40,719 nucleotides of DNA from an uncultured Sphingosinicella sp. GTDB lineage: Bacteria > Pseudomonadota > Alphaproteobacteria > Sphingomonadales > Sphingomonadaceae. Under the pieces are notes generated by a model. That model did not search any database and had not been told where the DNA came from. It was given only the letters and a program-made list of their open reading frames with translations. Shown here in pieces: positions 33,436 through 40,719 of this stretch (within the stretch, counting starts at the first letter, position 1; each line of letters opens with the position of its first letter). The translations under genes and the position numbers were made by a program. The stretch spans positions 298 to 41,016 of the forward strand of contig NZ_CADCWD010000082.1 of NCBI RefSeq assembly GCF_902806315.1, written 5' to 3'.

Positions 33436-36400
33436 TTGCGGATAAAGCGGATCAAGCTGGCGGGCTTCAAAAGCTTCGTCGAGCCCGCCGAACTCCGCAT
33501 CGAGCCCGGCCTGACCGGCGTGGTCGGCCCCAATGGCTGCGGCAAGTCCAACGTCCTCGAGGCGATCCGCTGGGTGATGGGCGAAAATTCGCCCAAGTCC
33601 ATGCGCGGCGCCGGCATGGACGACGTGATCTTCGCCGGCACCGCGGCGCGGCCCGCGCGCGATTTTGCCGAAGTGTCGCTGCTCGTCGAGCGCGAGGCGA
33701 ACGACCTTTCCGGCGATCTTGGCATTGGCGGCGGCGAGGTCGAGGTGACCCGCCGGATCGAGCGCGGCGCGGGCTCGGCCTATCGGGTGAACGGGCGCGA
33801 CGTGCGCGCTAAAGACGTTGCTTTGTTATTCGCGGATGCGGCCACGGGCGCGCATTCGCCGGCCCTCGTCAGCCAGGGCAAGATCGCGCAGGTGATCGCT
33901 GCCAAGCCGACGGAGCGCCGCCAGATGCTGGAGGAGGCGGCGGGTATTTCCGGCCTCCATGTCCGCCGCCGGGACGCAGAGGCTAAGCTCCGCGCGGCCG
34001 AGGCGAACCTGACGCGCCTCGCCGAGATCATCGCCGACATGGAAAGCCGCTCGGCTGCGCTGAGGCGGCAGGCCAAGGCGGCGGAACGCTATCGCCAGCT
34101 CAGCGATCGGATCCGGGTGGCGGAAGGGCGGCTGATCTTCGCCCGCTGGCGCGAGGCCGCAGCGGCAGCGGACGCCGCCAAGCGTGAAATGGAGATGGCG
34201 GTTGCGGCGGTGGAAACCGCGGCCGTGGCGCAGCGGGGAGCGACCGAACGGCAAGCCGAATCCGCACATAAGCTGGCGAGCCGGCGTTCGGCAGCGCAGG
34301 CGGCGCGCGAGCGTTCCGCGGCTCTCGCCCATCGTCTCAGCAGCCTGCGAGCGGAGCGCGATGCGGCGAGCCGCAGGATCAACGAACTCGCTGAGCGGCG
34401 CCTGACCTTGCTTGCGGACCGCACGCGCGAGGCCTCGCTGCAGGAAGACGCGCAGGCCGCCCTCGAGCGGCTGGAGGAGGAGCGGGGGGGGATCGCGGCG
34501 CGACTTGCCGCAGCGGAAGCGTCGCGCTCGACTATCGATGTGCGCACGGTGGAGCATGAGGATGTCGCGCGGGCGGCTGAGGCGGCCCTGGCCAAGGCGC
34601 GCGCGGCCCAGGCGGCGGAGCAGGCCGAGGCGCGGGTCGCGCTTGCGGCGCTGGAGGCAGCGAGGACCAAGCTTGCGCGAGCGGAAGCGGAGGTGCGGCG
34701 GCTCCAGCAGCAACTTGCCGAAGTCGGTGACGAGGCTCCGCTCCTTACCGCTCGCGAGGCCGCGCGCCAGCAGCGCGAAGAGGGGAAGAGGCGGCTCCTG
34801 CTGGCAGACGAGGCGTTGACCCAAGCCGAGGATGCGCGAAGCGCCGCCGCCGCCGAGCGGGACCGGGCGGAGAGCGAAGGCGCGGCAGCGCGCGCCGGCC
34901 TTGCGGCGCTGCAGTCGGAAGCGAAGGCGTTGCTGAAGGCAGTGGAGACCGGGGGGCGAGGCGAAAAGGCGATCCACCACATCAAGGCCGGAAAAGGATA
35001 TGAGCGCGCACTCGCAGCCGCTCTCGGCGAGGACGCCGAGGCCGTCATCAAGGGTGATAGCGAGCGGCGCTGGAACGGAGCGATCCCTCAGCCCGGCGAT
35101 CCAGCGCTTCCGCGAGGCGTGAACCCGATTGCCGACCATGTGCAGGCGCCTCCCGCCCTGGCACGCCGGCTTGCGCAGATCGGGGTCGTCGAGAGCGACG
35201 ACGGGAGCATCGAGCTTGCCGTCGGGCAGCGGCTGGTCACCTTTGCCGGTCGACTTCGCCGCTGGGACGGCTTCGTGGCGACGGGGCTCGGCGCGGCGGC
35301 AGCGGAGCGGCTGATCCGCATGAATCGGCTTGGCGAGATCGAGCAGGCCTTGCCCGAAAGCGCGGCTGCCGTCGCAGCGGCGCAGGCGCAGGCAGAGGCG
35401 GCGCTCGCCGGCATGCGCGCTGCTGCTGGCGCGGCCGAAGCCGCACGCAGGTCGGAGAGCGAGGCGGCGGCGGCAATTCGCCTGGCCGAGCGCGAAGAGG
35501 ATGCCGCCGCCATCGCGATCGAGCGGCTCGAGCTTCGCCGCACCGGAATATCGGAGCGCATGGCCCAAGCCGAGGCGGACGTCGCCGACGCTCGAGCGGC
35601 GCTCGCTTCGGCAGAGCAGGTCGTCGCGGCGCTGCCGGATGCGCGCGCGACCGATGCCGTGGTGACAGAGCTGCGCCAAGCAGCCGAAGCCGCGCAGCGC
35701 GCGCTCGCCGACGTCCGGGCCGAGGCCGCGACGCACGCACGCACGGTCAGCGCCGACAAGCAGCGCCTCGAAGCGGCCTCGAAGGAGAGCGATGCCTGGC
35801 GCCTGCGCGCGTCGGATGCCGCCAAGCGCCACACGGATATGGGCCGCCGCATCGCGGAAGCGGAGGGCGAGGCGGAACAGCTGGCGGACGCACCGGCGAG
35901 GATCGCGGCGCAGCTTGGGGAGACGGAGGTCGAAGCCGGCCAGGCCGCCGCGACCGCTCAGACGGAAGTGGCTGAGGAGCGAGCGGCGGAAGCTGCGCTC
36001 CGGGAAGCCGATGCTCGGCTCGCCCAAGTCACCGAGGCGCTCTCGATCGCTCGCGAAGCGAGGGCGGGTGCCGTCGCTCGGGCCGAGAACCAGGAGAGCC
36101 GCAGAATCGAGACGGGCCGGGCGGCGGGCGAGCGCTTCGAATGCCCGCCGCCGCTTCTGCCCGGCAGGCTCGGCTTCGAGGAGGCGTCGCTCGGCACCGT
36201 GGCAGCCGAGGCCTCGACGCTGGACGGCCTGACCGGCGAGCGCGAGCGGATTGGGCCCGTGAACCTCGTGGCGGAGCGCGAGCTTGCCGAGCTGGAGGAG
36301 GGGCGGACCCAATCCCAAGCCGAGCGCGAGGAGCTGGGCCTTGCGATCAACCGCCTGCGCGGCTCGATCGGCAGCCTTAACCGCGAAGGCCGGGCGCGGC

Positions 36401-36876
36401 TGCTCGCCGCCTTCGAGGCGGTGAACGGCCATTTCCGCAGCCTTTTCGCAACCCTGTTCGACGGCGGCCAAGCGCATCTGGAGCTGGTCGAGTCGGACGA
36501 TCCGCTGGAAGCCGGCCTAGAGATCCTGGCGCAACCGCCAGGCAAGCGCCTGGCGACACTCACGTTGCTCTCGGGCGGCGAGCAGGCGCTGACGGCGATC
36601 GCTCTCATCTCCGGGCTCTTCCTCACCAATCCGGCGCCGATCTGCGTCCTCGACGAGGTCGATGCGCCGCTCGACGATGCGAATATCGAGCGCTTCTGCG
36701 ACTTGCTGGACCGCATGACGCAGGAGACGGACACGCGTTACCTGATCGTCACCCACAATGCGGTGACGATGAGTCGCATGCACCGTTTATTCGGCGTCAC
36801 CATGATCGAGCGAGGCGTCAGCCGGCTCGTCAGCGTGGACCTTGGCAGCGCCGAGCGCCTCCTTGCAGCAGAATAA
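33436..36876 (+). CDS. smc: Chromosome segregation protein SMC
   Basis: The 1146-residue protein has Walker A GPNGCGKSN at 31-39. Two very long coiled-coil arms flank a hinge near 490-640 (KAGKGYERALAAALGEDAE). The ABC signature LSGGEQALTAIA is near 1045 and Walker B VLDEVDAPLDD near 1073. The arms are Ala/Glu/Arg-rich and slightly shorter than in many SMCs. SMC with ScpA and ScpB compacts and segregates the chromosome; scpA and scpB are not in the window. The start is TTG at 33436, giving MRIKRIKLAGFKSFVEP. A large antisense open frame across it is a composition artefact. Confidence 0.97.
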   Translation: MRIKRIKLAGFKSFVEPAELRIEPGLTGVVGPNGCGKSNVLEAIRWVMGENSPKSMRGAGMDDVIFAGTAARPARDFAEVSLLVEREANDLSGDLGIGGGEVEVTRRIERGAGSAYRVNGRDVRAKDVALLFADAATGAHSPALVSQGKIAQVIAAKPTERRQMLEEAAGISGLHVRRRDAEAKLRAAEANLTRLAEIIADMESRSAALRRQAKAAERYRQLSDRIRVAEGRLIFARWREAAAAADAAKREMEMAVAAVETAAVAQRGATERQAESAHKLASRRSAAQAARERSAALAHRLSSLRAERDAASRRINELAERRLTLLADRTREASLQEDAQAALERLEEERGGIAARLAAAEASRSTIDVRTVEHEDVARAAEAALAKARAAQAAEQAEARVALAALEAARTKLARAEAEVRRLQQQLAEVGDEAPLLTAREAARQQREEGKRRLLLADEALTQAEDARSAAAAERDRAESEGAAARAGLAALQSEAKALLKAVETGGRGEKAIHHIKAGKGYERALAAALGEDAEAVIKGDSERRWNGAIPQPGDPALPRGVNPIADHVQAPPALARRLAQIGVVESDDGSIELAVGQRLVTFAGRLRRWDGFVATGLGAAAAERLIRMNRLGEIEQALPESAAAVAAAQAQAEAALAGMRAAAGAAEAARRSESEAAAAIRLAEREEDAAAIAIERLELRRTGISERMAQAEADVADARAALASAEQVVAALPDARATDAVVTELRQAAEAAQRALADVRAEAATHARTVSADKQRLEAASKESDAWRLRASDAAKRHTDMGRRIAEAEGEAEQLADAPARIAAQLGETEVEAGQAAATAQTEVAEERAAEAALREADARLAQVTEALSIAREARAGAVARAENQESRRIETGRAAGERFECPPPLLPGRLGFEEASLGTVAAEASTLDGLTGERERIGPVNLVAERELAELEEGRTQSQAEREELGLAINRLRGSIGSLNREGRARLLAAFEAVNGHFRSLFATLFDGGQAHLELVESDDPLEAGLEILAQPPGKRLATLTLLSGGEQALTAIALISGLFLTNPAPICVLDEVDAPLDDANIERFCDLLDRMTQETDTRYLIVTHNAVTMSRMHRLFGVTMIERGVSRLVSVDLGSAERLLAAE

Positions 36877-36926
36877 ATAGTCCTGATCTCAAGTCCCTGC
36901 TGGCCAGTCCAGCCGATTAGAGAGAT

Positions 36927-36950
36927 TGCTATTGCGAATAAGTCGCAACA
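36927..36950 (+). promoter_or_regulatory. Fur-like operator upstream of the TonB receptor
   Basis: A perfect palindrome with arms TTGCGA (36932-36937) and TCGCAA (36943-36948) lies 50-75 bases before the receptor ATG. The wider halves TGCTATTGCGAAT and TCGCAACA match the element upstream of the ferric-reductase-like gene (24297-24320), with three differing bases between them. Iron-responsive control is inferred from the receptor type. Confidence 0.65.
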
Positions 36951-37001
36951 GCACTAGGCCCCGCACCAGACGCAAAGATGCGCTGATCGAGAAGGGGTCA
37001 C

Positions 37002-39110
37002 ATGTTCGTTCGTTCCGTTTCCGCCGCTGCGCTCGCTTGCGCGCTCGCCGCCCCGGCACTCGCCGCTGACGACACCGTCGCTGCCGGGGACGATCAGGCG
37101 CCGATCATCGTCACCGGCAGCCGCGACGAATATGGCGTCAAATCGACTTCCACCGCGACCCGGACCGAAACCGACGTCAAGGACATCCCGCAGTCGCTGT
37201 CCGTGATTTCCGAGGCGCAGATCGAGGACCAGGACCTCCGCTCGATCGCCGACGTGCTCAATTACGTGCCCGGCGCCACGCCCGGCACCGGCGAGGGCAA
37301 TCGCGACCAGATCACGCTTCGCGGCAACAACACGACAGCCGACTTCTTCATCGACGGCGTGCGCGACGACGTTCAATATTTCCGCGACCTCTACAATGCC
37401 GACCGCGTCGAAGTGCTGCGCGGCCCCAATGCAATGATCTTCGGCCGCGGCGGCGGCGGCGGCGTCGTCAACCGCGTGCTCAAGCGCCCGGGCCTGCGTG
37501 AAAATCGCGAGTTCGCGGTGAGCGGCGACAGCGAAGGGGGCGTCCGCCTCACCGCCGACCTTGACCAGCCGCTCACCTCTTCGGCGGGCGTCCGGATCAA
37601 CGGCGTCTATGAGAATGGCGAAAGCTTCCGCCGCGGCGTCGAGCTGGAGCGCTACGGCGTCAACCCGACTGCGGCCCTGCTGCTCGGTCCCGATACCCGC
37701 ATCGACTTTTCCTACGAGTTCTTCCACGACCGCCGCACCGCCGACCGGGGCATTCCGGCGTTCGGCGACCGTCCGCTTGAAGGCTTCGACAAAATCTTCT
37801 TCGGGGACCCGGAGCAGAGCTTCGCCGACATCGATGCTCATATCGGCAGCTTCATGCTCAGCCATGATTTCGGCGAAGGCTTCAGCATCCGCAACCGCAC
37901 GCAATATGCGGATTACGACAAGCTGTATCAGAACGTCTTCCCCGGCGATCTTCTCGAGGCAAGCGGCCAGGTTCGGCTTTCCGCCTACAGGGACACGACC
38001 GCGCGGCAGAACCTGCTCAGCCAGACCGACCTCATCTGGGAGAACAGGCTGGGCGGCATCGACCAGACTTTGCTGCTGGGCTTCGAGATCGGCCGGCAGG
38101 ACAGCCGCCAGCAGCGCCTCAACGGCTTCTTCCAGCCGACGGACAGCGCTTCGGTGCTGGTTCCGCTGGCCTCGCCCACGATCGCCGCGAACATCATCTA
38201 CCGGCCGGTCAACACCAATGCGGCGCGCACCCCATCGAACTTCACCGCGAGCGAGGCGTCGATCCTGGCGGTCTACGCACAGGACCAGATCCGCCTGTCG
38301 GACATGTTCGAGATCGTCGCGGGGCTCCGCTACGATCGCTTCGAGCTGGACGTTGAGAACCTCAACAATGGGGCGCTGTTCAGCCGCACCGACGATCTGG
38401 TCTCGCCGCGACTGGGAGTGATCGTGAAGCCGATGCCGGACCTGTCGATCTACGCCAGCTACAGCCGCTCGTACTTGCCGAGCTCGGGCGATCAGTTCAC
38501 TTCGCTCGACGTCACCTCCGAAGCGCTGAAGCCCGAGCGGTTCGACAATTACGAGATTGGCGCGAAGTGGGAGCCGGTGCGTGGCCTGCTCGCGACGATC
38601 GCCGTCTACCAGCTCGACCGCACCAACACCCGGGCCGCGGGACCCACTCCCGGCACGGTCGTTCTCACGGGCGAGCAGCGCAGCCGCGGCGTCGAGATCG
38701 GGCTGGAGCGCAACATCTCCGATCGCTGGCAGGTCTCGGCCGGCTATGCGCTTCAGGAGGCGGAGATCCGCCGGACGACGGCCGCTGCTCCGGCCGGGCG
38801 CGAGGTGCCGCTGGTGCCCCGTCACCAATTCTCGCTGTGGAACCGCTACGATGTGAACGACACGCTTGGGCTGGGGCTGGGCATCCTTGCCGCGTCCAAG
38901 TCATACGCATCGATTAGCAACGAGGTTCGGCTGCCCGGCTATGTCCGCCTCGACGCGGCTGTATTCTACGAGCTGACGGACGGGATCGAAGCGCAGCTCA
39001 ACGTCGAGAATGTGTTCGGCAGGGACTATTTCCCCACCGCACATAATGACAACAACATCGCCCCAGGCGCGCCGAGGACCCTGCGCGGGACGGTGCGGTT
39101 CAGCTTCTAA
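37002..39110 (+). CDS. TonB-dependent siderophore receptor
   Basis: The 702-residue protein has a signal peptide (cut near 21, after APALA). A plug domain spans about 45-160, with IPQSLSVISEAQIEDQ, DVLNYVPGATPGTG, TLRGNNTTADFFIDGVRDDVQYFRDLYNADRVEVLRGPNAMIFGRG. A long beta-barrel ends with FGRDYFPTAHNDNNIAPGAPRTLRGTVRFSF, including the terminal Phe used by the outer-membrane assembly machinery. The plug pattern is that of siderophore receptors such as Fiu/FhuA relatives. The ligand is unknown. It would need TonB-ExbB-ExbD, not in the window. Confidence 0.93.
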   Translation: MFVRSVSAAALACALAAPALAADDTVAAGDDQAPIIVTGSRDEYGVKSTSTATRTETDVKDIPQSLSVISEAQIEDQDLRSIADVLNYVPGATPGTGEGNRDQITLRGNNTTADFFIDGVRDDVQYFRDLYNADRVEVLRGPNAMIFGRGGGGGVVNRVLKRPGLRENREFAVSGDSEGGVRLTADLDQPLTSSAGVRINGVYENGESFRRGVELERYGVNPTAALLLGPDTRIDFSYEFFHDRRTADRGIPAFGDRPLEGFDKIFFGDPEQSFADIDAHIGSFMLSHDFGEGFSIRNRTQYADYDKLYQNVFPGDLLEASGQVRLSAYRDTTARQNLLSQTDLIWENRLGGIDQTLLLGFEIGRQDSRQQRLNGFFQPTDSASVLVPLASPTIAANIIYRPVNTNAARTPSNFTASEASILAVYAQDQIRLSDMFEIVAGLRYDRFELDVENLNNGALFSRTDDLVSPRLGVIVKPMPDLSIYASYSRSYLPSSGDQFTSLDVTSEALKPERFDNYEIGAKWEPVRGLLATIAVYQLDRTNTRAAGPTPGTVVLTGEQRSRGVEIGLERNISDRWQVSAGYALQEAEIRRTTAAAPAGREVPLVPRHQFSLWNRYDVNDTLGLGLGILAASKSYASISNEVRLPGYVRLDAAVFYELTDGIEAQLNVENVFGRDYFPTAHNDNNIAPGAPRTLRGTVRFSF

Positions 39111-39135
39111 ACTCTAAAGCTGGGGACCCTCACCT

Positions 39136-39219
39136 CGTCATTGCGAGCGCAGCGAAGCAATCCAGTGCTGTCTCGGAGGACCACTGGATTGCCGCGTCGC
39201 TCCGCTCCTCGCAATGACG
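39136..39219. repeat. REP-like imperfect palindrome
   Basis: The left arm starts CGTCATTGCGAG (39136-39147) and ends with CAATCCAGTG; the right arm starts CACTGGATTG (39182-39191) and ends CTCGCAATGACG (39208-39219). The middle of each arm differs. The whole could form a long hairpin between the receptor gene and the convergent peptidase gene. From memory, this REP-type sequence is widespread in alphaproteobacteria. It may stabilise or end both transcripts. Confidence 0.75.
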
Positions 39220-39239
39220 GGGTTGGTGAGAGCCGCGCC

Positions 39240-40136
39240 TCAGGCGCTGAACTGGCAGGCGGCCGGGTCGCCCGTCTGCAGCCCGCGCTGAAGCGCCGCC
39301 ATGCGCTGGGCGCTGGTGCCGTGGGTGAAGCTTTCGGGCACGACGCGGCCCTGGCTCTCACGCTGGAGGGTGTCGTCGCCGATCGCTTCGGCGGCGCGCC
39401 TGCCTTCCTCGACGTCGCCGGGCTCGAGACGGTTCCGGTTCCGCGCTGCCCAGACGCCGGCATAGCAATCGGCCTGCAACTCCACCTGCACCTGCACCGC
39501 ATTGCCCCGGGCCGCCGGCAGCCGGCTCTGCGCCGCCTGAGCCTGGTCCAGTGTGCCCGTGAGATGCTGGATGTGGTGGCCGACTTCATGGGCGATCACA
39601 TAGGCCTGGGCGAAATCGCCGGCGGCGCCGAAGCGGTTTTGAAGCTCCTGGTAGAAGCTGGTGTCGACATAGATCTTGTTGTCCGTCGGGCAGTAGAACG
39701 GCCCCATCGCCGATTGCGCGGCGCCGCAGCCCGATTGGCCGCGACCGCTGTAGAAGACGAAGCCGGCCGGCTGATAACGCTGGCCCTGCTCGTTGAAGAT
39801 GGTGCTCCAGGTGTCCTCGGTGCTTGCCAGCACCTGGCAGGAGAAGCGGCTGGCCTGGTCGACGGCGCAGGCCTCCGCGGCGGTGCCGCCGCCGCGGGCC
39901 GCCTGCTGGCCCGGCGCCACGACGCCGCTGCCGCCGCCGGTCATGCTGCCGAGGCCGCCGAACATGAAGAAGAGGATGCCGAGCACGATCACGCCGCCGA
40001 TCCCAAAGCGGCTCAGCACCAGCCCGAACAGCATGCCGAACATTCCACCGCCGCCGCCGCCGAAACCTCCGCCGCCGAAGTTCTGGCCTCGCTGATCGCC
40101 GACATTGTCGCTGGTGCGGTAATCGTCGAGGCGCAT
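39240..40136 (-). CDS. Neutral zinc metallopeptidase (KPN_02809/YpfJ family)
   Basis: The 298-residue protein starts MRLDDYRTSDNVGDQRG. A glycine-rich stretch and one membrane helix (IGGVIVLGILFFMFGGLGSM) follow. The catalytic domain has IYVDTSFYQEL, then AYVIAHEVGHHIQHLTG with the zinc motif HEVGH near 182. NRLEPGDVEEGRRAAEAIGDD comes later, and the C-terminus has FTHGTSAQRMAALQRGLQTGD. This is the YpfJ-type family of membrane-anchored zinc peptidases with unknown substrates. ATG at 40136 has GTAGGAG upstream. Confidence 0.9.
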   Translation of the reverse strand: MRLDDYRTSDNVGDQRGQNFGGGGFGGGGGGMFGMLFGLVLSRFGIGGVIVLGILFFMFGGLGSMTGGGSGVVAPGQQAARGGGTAAEACAVDQASRFSCQVLASTEDTWSTIFNEQGQRYQPAGFVFYSGRGQSGCGAAQSAMGPFYCPTDNKIYVDTSFYQELQNRFGAAGDFAQAYVIAHEVGHHIQHLTGTLDQAQAAQSRLPAARGNAVQVQVELQADCYAGVWAARNRNRLEPGDVEEGRRAAEAIGDDTLQRESQGRVVPESFTHGTSAQRMAALQRGLQTGDPAACQFSA

Positions 40137-40245
40137 GGCGAAACTCCTACAGGTGCGCCGGTCCAATGCGCGGAGCCGAGCGCTGGTTGCATTTGCGGGG
40201 GAGCCGCCCGAAAAGGCCGCGGCTTAGAAGGAGACCTCCACGCCC

Positions 40246-40719
40246 ATGTTCCTCGACGGAAAGACCGCACTCATCACCGGCTCCACCTCCGGCATCGGCC
40301 TAGCCGTCGCGCGCGCGCTCAGGAGCGAGGGGGCACGGGTGATCCTCAACGGCTTCGGAGATCCCGCCGAGATCGAGCGGCTACGTGCCGAGCTCGACGC
40401 GGGCTATAGCGGCGCCGACCTGACGAAGCCCGACGCGATCGAAACGATGATGGAAGAGGCGGGCGAGGTCGACATCCTCGTCAACAATGCCGGGATGCAG
40501 CATGTCGCGCCGATCGACCAGTTTCCCGTCGACAGGTGGGACCTCCTCATCGCGCTCAACCTGTCGGCCGCGTTCCACACGATCCGGCTGGCGCTTCCGG
40601 CGATGAAAGCGAAGGGTTGGGGCCGGATCATCAACACCGCCTCGGCGCACAGCCTCGTCGCGAGCCCCAACAAGGCGCCCTATGTCGCCGCCAAGCACGG
40701 CATCGCCGGCCTCACGAAA
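40246..40719 (+). CDS. 3-hydroxybutyrate dehydrogenase-like SDR, 5' part
   Basis: The frame starts at ATG 40246 after AAGGAG and runs off the window with about 158 residues visible. It begins MFLDGKTALITGSTSGIGLA, with the SDR nucleotide motif TGSTSGIG. VDILVNNAGMQHVAPIDQFP follows, then the catalytic Ser in NTASAHSLVASPNK and the YVAAKHG catalytic Tyr and Lys. NNAGMQHVAPI and TASAHSLVASP fit 3-hydroxybutyrate dehydrogenases, which interconvert 3-hydroxybutyrate and acetoacetate. The C-terminal quarter is missing, so the exact family is not certain. Confidence 0.85.
   Translation, partial: MFLDGKTALITGSTSGIGLAVARALRSEGARVILNGFGDPAEIERLRAELDAGYSGADLTKPDAIETMMEEAGEVDILVNNAGMQHVAPIDQFPVDRWDLLIALNLSAAFHTIRLALPAMKAKGWGRIINTASAHSLVASPNKAPYVAAKHGIAGLTK

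Noticed and set aside
33826-36477. An 883-residue open frame antisense to smc
   Set aside because: It mirrors the Ala/Glu/Arg-rich SMC arms in high-GC DNA; the sense strand carries all SMC motifs.
36954-38828. A 624-residue frame antisense to the TonB receptor
   Set aside because: The sense strand has a signal peptide, plug motifs and terminal Phe; the antisense frame has no recognisable domain.

Overview
The window is about 40.7 kb of high-GC DNA with dense, short-spaced genes. It looks like the chromosome of an alphaproteobacterium, most likely of the order Sphingomonadales. Pointers are a SciP-type CtrA regulator (DUF1153), the alphaproteobacterial long form of SerC, a DUF3667 protein, a KPN_02809-type zinc peptidase, a TonB-dependent siderophore receptor, and the mutY / DUF721 / paired DsbA-like / smc cluster. 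The lineage is inferred from gene families and gene order, not from a marker gene.

Layout. 1-1.7 kb: the end of a DUF3667 membrane protein, a Crp/Fnr regulator and a small DUF6894 protein, with two copies of one 32-bp inverted-repeat element. 1.7-5.9 kb: an accessory, phage-like patch with an unrecognised 311-aa protein, a DUF5681 protein, a frameshifted ParB-like/DNA-methyltransferase gene, and an XRE regulator coupled to an ImmA/IrrE peptidase. It ends in a CCCTG/CAGGG-rich repeat region. 5.9-12.4 kb: ABC-F ATPase, GreA/GreB-type factor, two small proteins, sciP, mnmA, a Nudix hydrolase and an orphan response regulator. 12.6-18.4 kb: a minus-strand pdxH-CDF-phzF operon, then plus-strand DnaJ-like, YihY/BrkB, fabI and a small membrane protein. 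18.4-25.9 kb: a long minus-strand series running from a serine hydrolase through a ferric-reductase-like membrane protein, a PepSY protein, serC, serA and purA to a SAM-dependent methyltransferase. 25.9-26.6 kb: the only gene-free stretch longer than 300 bases. It carries two DnaA-box-like sites and many small hairpins, and may encode a structured RNA. 26.6-31.3 kb: extensin-like lipoprotein, LOG-family hydrolase, DUF1801 protein, membrane cytochrome c, nudC and mutY. 31.4-36.9 kb: DUF721 (DciA-like), two DsbA-like thioredoxin-fold proteins and smc. 37.0-40.7 kb: TonB receptor, a REP-like palindrome, a zinc metallopeptidase and the start of a 3-hydroxybutyrate dehydrogenase.

How parts connect. 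SerC and SerA catalyse two steps of serine synthesis; they are adjacent and sit behind a two-hairpin leader like the alphaproteobacterial serC RNA motif. The ferric-reductase-like gene (with its PepSY partner) and the distant TonB receptor share a near-identical 24-bp operator-like sequence, which suggests one iron-responsive regulon. Three convergent gene pairs end with interlocked stop codons, and several operons use 4-nt start/stop overlaps.

The best leads are the possible structured RNA at about 25,990-26,450, the shared operator, and the phage-like patch. I found no CRISPR array, tRNA, rRNA or intact insertion sequence. All calls come from reading the sequence; no database search was run.
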